A stretch of 64,000 nt of DNA, from assembly GCA_034675505.1 (NCBI GenBank), contig JAUCDD010000025.1:310001-374000 (forward strand). Direction: 5' to 3'. This DNA comes from Melaminivora sp034675505. Its GTDB lineage: Bacteria > Pseudomonadota > Gammaproteobacteria > Burkholderiales > Burkholderiaceae_C. Below are positions 60,389 to 64,000 of this stretch, piece by piece. The notes below the pieces were generated by a model. The model was not told where the DNA came from, did not search any database, and saw only the letters and a list, made by a program, of their open reading frames with translations. How positions within the stretch are numbered: the stretch's first letter is position 1; each line of letters begins with the position of its first letter. Made by a program: the position numbers and the translations under genes.

Positions 60389-60810
60389 GCCCGCCCCGGC
60401 GGGCGACTCACTTTCTTGTCGCACGACAAGGGTAGTAAGCAAAGAAACGTGCCCCTGCAGCCTGCGTCCCCCGCGCTATGCGCGCGGGGCAACCTGGGGC
60501 GAAGGGCCTAAGGGGGAACAGCCTGATACGGGCCCTCGCGGCGCTGCGCGCCGCTCTCTTCCCTCCCTCCCTCTCTGGGGGAGGGTTGGGGGTTGGGGGC
60601 AGGCTGGCAATGGGCACTGTGGCTGTTCATTCAACCGTCGCTGGCCCCCACCCCCAGCCCTCCCCCCAGAGGGGGAGGGAGTAAGAAGGGAGCACCGCAG
60701 GCTGCCCCGGGGCGAAGCGCAGGGGATACGGGCATCGGGGCGCATTTCTTTTGCCTACTTTTCTTGTGCGAGCAAGAAAAGTAGGTTGCCCGCCGGGGCG
60801 AGTTCCGGCC
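60389..60810. repeat. Composite inverted-repeat element of about 420 bp
   Basis: Long outer arms of about 68 bp (60389-60455 and 60737-60810) share GCCCCGGCGGGC, ACTTTCTTG/ACTTTTCTTG, GTAAGCAAAGAAA/GTAGGCAAAAGAAA and GCCCC in inverted order. Within them lies a family S inverted repeat (60559-60683). The 550-base gap from 60338 to 60887 holds no ORF I support; the plus-strand ORF running through it is antisense to the dioxygenase gene. It looks like a non-autonomous element with a second repeat nested in it. Confidence 0.7.
60559..60683. repeat. GC-rich inverted repeat, family S, copy 2
   Basis: Arms at 60559-60607 and 60641-60683 carry CCCTCCCTCTCTGGGGGAG and its inverse around a 33-base spacer, and share GGGGGCAGGCTGG with copy 1 at 54563-54607. 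Nested inside the composite element 60389-60810. Confidence 0.65.
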
Positions 60811-60887
60811 CCCCCCTAAGCCAGCAAGAAAAAAACCGCCAAAAGCAAGCAAAACAAGCGCAGAAAGCTGCAAAGCAAATAGCAAAG

Positions 60888-61571
60888 TCAAGTCCGCGCA
60901 AACCTCCGCAGCAGGTTGTGATACACCCCCGTCAGCTGCACCAGCCGCATGTCATCCGCCGCCAGCAGCGGCGTGACCTGCTGCACCGACTGGTCCAGGT
61001 CGAACAGCAGCGTGCGCTCGCCCTCGTCCGCCACCAGGCTCTCGATCCAGAAGAACGACGCCACGCGCGCGCCGCGCGTCACCGGGGTCACGCGGTGCAG
61101 GCTGGTGGACGGGTACAGCACCATGTCGCCTGCGGCCAGCTTGACGCTTTGCACGCCGAACGGCCCTTCCACCTCCAGCTCGCCGCCGTCGTATTCCTCG
61201 GGCTCGGCCAGGAACAGCGTGGCCGACAGGTCGGTGCGCATCTGCTGGCTGCTGCCGGGCAGGAACATGAGGGCGCTGTCCACGTGCGCGCCGTACTGGC
61301 CGCCGCCCGCGTAGCGGTTGAACTTCGGCGGGTAGATGGTGCGCGGCAGCGCGGCGCTGATGAACAGCGGCGTGGCGGCCAGGCGGCGCAGGACGTGCTG
61401 GCCCAGGCGCACGGCCAGCTCGCTGCCATCTTGCAGCTGCTGGTTGTGCTTGACGCCCTTGGCCAGCGTGCCGGCGGTGGCGGCGCCGTCCTGCCAGTCG
61501 GCGGCGTCGAGCTCGGCGCGGAAGCTGCGCACTTCGTCCCTGGACAGGACCTGGTCGATGGAGATCAGCAT
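60888..61571 (-). CDS. Fe(II)/2-oxoglutarate-dependent PKHD-type hydroxylase (PiuC/YbiX)
   Basis: Cytoplasmic dioxygenase of 227 residues, the usual size of YbiX/PiuC. The start MLISIDQVLSRDEVRSFRAE and the facial triad region YGAHVDSALMFLPG (H-x-D), with the distal His in TSLHRVTPVTRGARVASFFW, agree. Iron-regulated PiuC genes commonly neighbour TonB-dependent siderophore receptors. Its start overlaps the end of the hydroxy-acid oxidase gene by seven bases, and the receptor lies just upstream, giving a receptor-oxidase-dioxygenase operon. Confidence 0.9.
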   Translation of the reverse strand: MLISIDQVLSRDEVRSFRAELDAADWQDGAATAGTLAKGVKHNQQLQDGSELAVRLGQHVLRRLAATPLFISAALPRTIYPPKFNRYAGGGQYGAHVDSALMFLPGSSQQMRTDLSATLFLAEPEEYDGGELEVEGPFGVQSVKLAAGDMVLYPSTSLHRVTPVTRGARVASFFWIESLVADEGERTLLFDLDQSVQQVTPLLAADDMRLVQLTGVYHNLLRRFART

Positions 61572-62692
61572 GGGAGGGGGTCGCGTGGGTGGTACAGGAA
61601 GGGCAGCAGCGCTTCGGGCGTGATGTCGGAAAGCCGGGCGCAGCCGGCCTGCGCCATGCAGGCCTGCAGCTCCTCGACCAGCAGCGTCAGCAGGTGCGCC
61701 ACCCCCAGGGCGCCCGCAGCCGCCAGCGCGTACACCTGCAGGCGGCCGACGAGCACGGCGTCGGCGCCCAGCGCCAGGGCCATGAAGGCGTCCTGGCCGC
61801 TGCGGATGCCGCCGTCCAGCAGCAATGGGTAGCCAGCGCCCACGGCGGCGCGCACCGCAGGCAGCTGGCTCAAGGAGGCCGGCGCGCCGTCCAGGCTGCG
61901 CCCGCCGTGGTTGGAGACGACGAGCCCGGCAACGCCCGCGGCCTGCAGCTGGCGCGCGTCCCCGGGGTGCAGCACGCCCTTGACCCACACCGGCAGCCGC
62001 GTGGCGCGCAGCAGCCAGTGCAGGTCGTCCCAGGTGGGCGCGTGGCGCATGGCGCCCTGGAAGATGCGGCTGTCGCCCGCGGCCAGCGGCGCGGGGGCGG
62101 CAGGGGCGTAGCCGGCCAGGTTGCCGGCCGTGCATTCGGGCGGCAGCACGAAGCCGGCGGCCAGCGCGCTGCGGCTGGGCAGCTGGATGCTGGCGTCCAG
62201 CGTCAGCACGATGGCCTGGCAGCCCGCAGCTTCGGCGCGCGCCAGCAAATCCAGTGTGTGCGCGCGCTCGGCTTGCAGGTAGAGCTGGAACCAGAGCGGC
62301 GCGTTGCGGCCGCCGGCCTGGGCGATGGCCTCCAGCGGCACGGAGGACAGCGTGCTGGCCACCAGGCAGGTGCCGGTGGCCTCGGCGGCGCGGGCCGTGG
62401 CGGCCTCCGCATCCGGGTGCGCCAGGCGCTGGTGCGCCACCGGGGCGAGCAAGAAGGGGTGGGCCAGCGGCTCGCCGGCCAGCACCAGCCGCGTGTGCCC
62501 GCCGCGCACGTCGCGCAGCAGGCGCGGCAGGATCGCCCAGCGCTCGAACGCGGCGCGGTTGGCGGCCGCCGTGCGGTCCCAGCCGCAGCCGCCGGCGATG
62601 TAGGCCAGGCGGTCGGCCGGCAGGTGCTGCGCGGCCTGGCGCTCGTAGTCGATGGCGTTGTGGACGTTGGGGGGAATGCGTTCAGGCGGCAT
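61565..62692 (-). CDS. FMN-dependent alpha-hydroxy-acid oxidizing protein
   Basis: LldD/glycolate oxidase family flavoenzyme, 375 residues. Motifs: HLPADRLAYIAGGCGWDRTA, PFLLAPVAHQRLAHPDAEAA, WFQLYLQAERAHTLDLLARA, LTLDASIQLPSRSALAAGF, the catalytic-His loop VVSNHGGRSLDG and the FMN-phosphate loop LLLDGGIRSGQDAFMALALG. It would oxidise a 2-hydroxy acid such as lactate to the keto acid. Placement between a TonB receptor and piuC suggests an iron-regulated role, but the substrate is unproven. Start ATG ending at 62692. Confidence 0.9.
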   Translation of the reverse strand: MPPERIPPNVHNAIDYERQAAQHLPADRLAYIAGGCGWDRTAAANRAAFERWAILPRLLRDVRGGHTRLVLAGEPLAHPFLLAPVAHQRLAHPDAEAATARAAEATGTCLVASTLSSVPLEAIAQAGGRNAPLWFQLYLQAERAHTLDLLARAEAAGCQAIVLTLDASIQLPSRSALAAGFVLPPECTAGNLAGYAPAAPAPLAAGDSRIFQGAMRHAPTWDDLHWLLRATRLPVWVKGVLHPGDARQLQAAGVAGLVVSNHGGRSLDGAPASLSQLPAVRAAVGAGYPLLLDGGIRSGQDAFMALALGADAVLVGRLQVYALAAAGALGVAHLLTLLVEELQACMAQAGCARLSDITPEALLPFLYHPRDPLPC

Positions 62693-62700
62693 GGGCGAGG

Positions 62701-62826
62701 GGTCTTGCTCCCTCGCCCCTTTGGGGAGAGGGTTGGGGTGAGGGGCAGTCCAGGCACAGGCCCCTATCGCGCGCACCCCCACCCCAGCCCTCTCCCGCTG
62801 CGCGGGAGAGGGAGAGGGGGAGGGCA
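62701..62826. repeat. GC-rich inverted repeat, family S, copy 3
   Basis: Arms GCTCCCTCGCCCCTTTGGGG then AGAGGGTTGGGGTGAGGGGC (62707-62746), and the inverse CACCCCCACCCCAGCCCTCT then CCCGCTGCGCGGGAGAG (62775-62810), lie between the TonB receptor and the oxidase gene, within a probable transcript. Confidence 0.65.
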
Positions 62827-62841
62827 TCAACCGCACGGACA

Positions 62842-64000
62842 TCACAGGTCCAGGTTGAGCGTCAGCCGCACGGCGCGGCCGTCGCCCTTGTACAGGAAGG
62901 CGCCCGAGCGGTAGACGGCGGTGAAGTAGTCCTTGTTGGTCACGTTCAGCACGTTCAGGCGCAGGCTGGCGCTCTTGTTGATGCGGTAGGTGGCGAACAG
63001 GTCGTACACGCTGAAGGACGGCACCGGGTTGTTGCACAGGCCATTGGTGTGGTCGGCGCCGGTGTCGGGCTGGCCGCCGCAGCGGCTGCTCTCGTAGCGC
63101 GCGACGGCGCCCAGCTCCAGGTTGCGCGCCAGGTGGTACTTGCCCTGGATGGAGGCGGTGCGGTCGGCGAAGTTGGACAGCGGCAGGCCGATGCGCGCCG
63201 GGGTGCTCGAATCCAGCACGCGCGACTTCATGAAGGCCACGCCGCCCTGCACCTCCAGCAGCGGCGTCAGGTTGCCCGCCAGGCCCAGCTCGATGCCGCG
63301 CACGCGGTTCCTGCCGGTGTTGAAGGTGCCGACGGTGCCGTAGTCGGCGCCTTCCATGACGTCGCTCTTGGTGGTCTGGAAGATGGCGGCGGTGGCCAGC
63401 AGCTTGTCGTCCAGCACGTTGAACTTGGCGCCGAGCTCGAAGTTGCGCGAAGTCTCGGGGCGGGCGCCGGCGGCCTTGCCGTCGAACACCACCAGGCCGC
63501 CGTAGCCGCTGCTGGTGCCGGTGTCGGGCTCGCCGCCGTTGATGTCCTGCGCGGTGCCGAAGCTGCCGTACACCATGGCCGTGGGGTTGAGCTTGAAGCT
63601 CACGCCCAGGTGGCCGTTGACCAGCGTGTCATTGAAGCGGTAGTCGCCCGTTTGCGCGCCGCTCTGGTTGTTCTGCGTCACCATGGACAGCTTGTAGTGG
63701 TCGGCGCGCAGGCCGCCAAACAGCGTCCAGCGGTCGGTGAGGTCCACCGTGTCCATGGCCGACAGGGCAAAGGTCTTGACGCGCCAGTCGCGCGTCCAGC
63801 CCTGGCGGGCATAGCTGCGCCCGGCCAGGTTGTTCAGGTTGCCGGCGACGTTGCCGGCAGCGTCGGTCAGGCACCAGGCGTTGTTGCCCGCCGGCAGCGA
63901 GCCGTCGCGGTTGGCTGCGCGGCAGGTGAAGGGATTGGCGTTGGCCACGCCGTAGTTGCCCGACAGCACCTTGTGGTCGGTGTACTCGAAGCCGAAGGTG
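62842..64000 (-). CDS. TonB-dependent (siderophore-type) outer-membrane receptor, C-terminal part
   Basis: At least 385 residues of the beta-barrel of a TonB-dependent receptor; the N-terminus, plug and TonB box lie beyond the right edge and the frame is open to position 64000. Strand-loop repeats typical of siderophore receptors appear: WTLFGGLRADHYKLSMVTQN, SFKLNPTAMVYGSFGTAQDI, FELGAKFNVLDDKLLATAAI, ELGLAGNLTPLLEVQGGVAF and YDLFATYRINKSASLRLNVL. The last strand ends VRLTLNLDL, as expected for the C-terminal recognition signal. The downstream oxidase and PiuC genes support an iron-uptake role. Confidence 0.88.
   Translation of the reverse strand, partial: TFGFEYTDHKVLSGNYGVANANPFTCRAANRDGSLPAGNNAWCLTDAAGNVAGNLNNLAGRSYARQGWTRDWRVKTFALSAMDTVDLTDRWTLFGGLRADHYKLSMVTQNNQSGAQTGDYRFNDTLVNGHLGVSFKLNPTAMVYGSFGTAQDINGGEPDTGTSSGYGGLVVFDGKAAGARPETSRNFELGAKFNVLDDKLLATAAIFQTTKSDVMEGADYGTVGTFNTGRNRVRGIELGLAGNLTPLLEVQGGVAFMKSRVLDSSTPARIGLPLSNFADRTASIQGKYHLARNLELGAVARYESSRCGGQPDTGADHTNGLCNNPVPSFSVYDLFATYRINKSASLRLNVLNVTNKDYFTAVYRSGAFLYKGDGRAVRLTLNLDL

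Noticed and set aside
56789..60442. 1217-codon minus-strand open frame
   Set aside because: Joins antisense of the transglycosylase to the GST frame; only the GST portion is real.
60820..60887. A further palindromic-element copy after the PiuC gene
   Set aside because: Some A-rich and TAGC strings occur, but the CGCCGGC core is missing.

Overview
This window looks like chromosomal DNA of a Burkholderiales bacterium, most likely a member of the Comamonadaceae. The evidence is the very high GC content with strong G/C third positions, the protein families present (a MaoC-Pta fusion, a DUF2760/Hsp70 set, an otsA-GH15-otsB trehalose cluster, a PiuC dioxygenase next to a TonB receptor) and many short palindromic repeats. 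I see no prophage, transposase, CRISPR array, rRNA or tRNA. I do not assign a genus.

Layout. 1-8.3 kb: a broken acyltransferase, a broken metallophosphoesterase, 3-hydroxybutyryl-CoA dehydrogenase, a GMC oxidoreductase, and a pta-like/ackA/AAA-PDDEXK run of touching genes. 8.3-16.6 kb: AMP nucleosidase, a PAS-GGDEF-EAL protein, a CDF metal transporter overlapping dtd, a TSUP permease, ybeY, phoH and ruvA. 16.7-21.1 kb: a binding-protein ABC importer of the iron(III) type. 21.2-30.8 kb: a DUF2760 gene and two large Hsp70-like genes, the two Hsp70s separated by a DUF1016 nuclease-fold gene, a divergent LysR/SDR pair and an amino-acid-type binding protein. 31-38.5 kb: ruvB, an MgtC-like gene with an unusual leader region, a sterol desaturase-YhhN fusion, a histidine phosphatase, a DUF4136 lipoprotein and ttcA. 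38.7-47 kb: a membrane GGDEF-EAL protein, pterin/folate genes (folB, a folM-like reductase, folE), a MidA-type methyltransferase, an ECF sigma factor, a ferredoxin-reductase-like flavoprotein and a DUF2905 protein. 47.2-54.5 kb: a ROK kinase, trehalose metabolism (otsA, GH15, otsB), a PQQ-type sugar dehydrogenase and trxC. 54.7-64 kb: cca, a phosphoesterase, a broken GST, 5-formyl-THF cyclo-ligase, a lytic transglycosylase, then PiuC, an FMN hydroxy-acid oxidase and the C-terminal part of a TonB-dependent receptor that runs off the right edge.

The most unusual signal is a 55-70 bp palindromic repeat present in eight good copies and one weaker copy. Five copies lie inside protein-coding genes, in frame and in the same orientation, and give five unrelated proteins (two Hsp70s, a desaturase/YhhN fusion, a FolM-like reductase and Cca) the same 11-residue pattern, [IV]-A-[TNI]-[SCY]-x(3)-[TAM]-P-A-[ST]. 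The remaining copies lie at or just after the 3' end of a gene, again on its sense strand. In logic this resembles the Rickettsia palindromic elements, but the sequence is different. Four other repeat families occur: a roughly 136-168 bp inverted-repeat element (3 copies), GC-rich inverted repeats built on CCCTC/GAGGG (3), a three-hairpin CCCCCTTCCC repeat (2), and one composite inverted-repeat element of about 420 bp.

Six apparent one-base frameshifts affect five genes (acyltransferase twice, phosphoesterase, one Hsp70, MidA-type methyltransferase, GST). Most are in short homopolymers, so assembly error is as likely as real inactivation.
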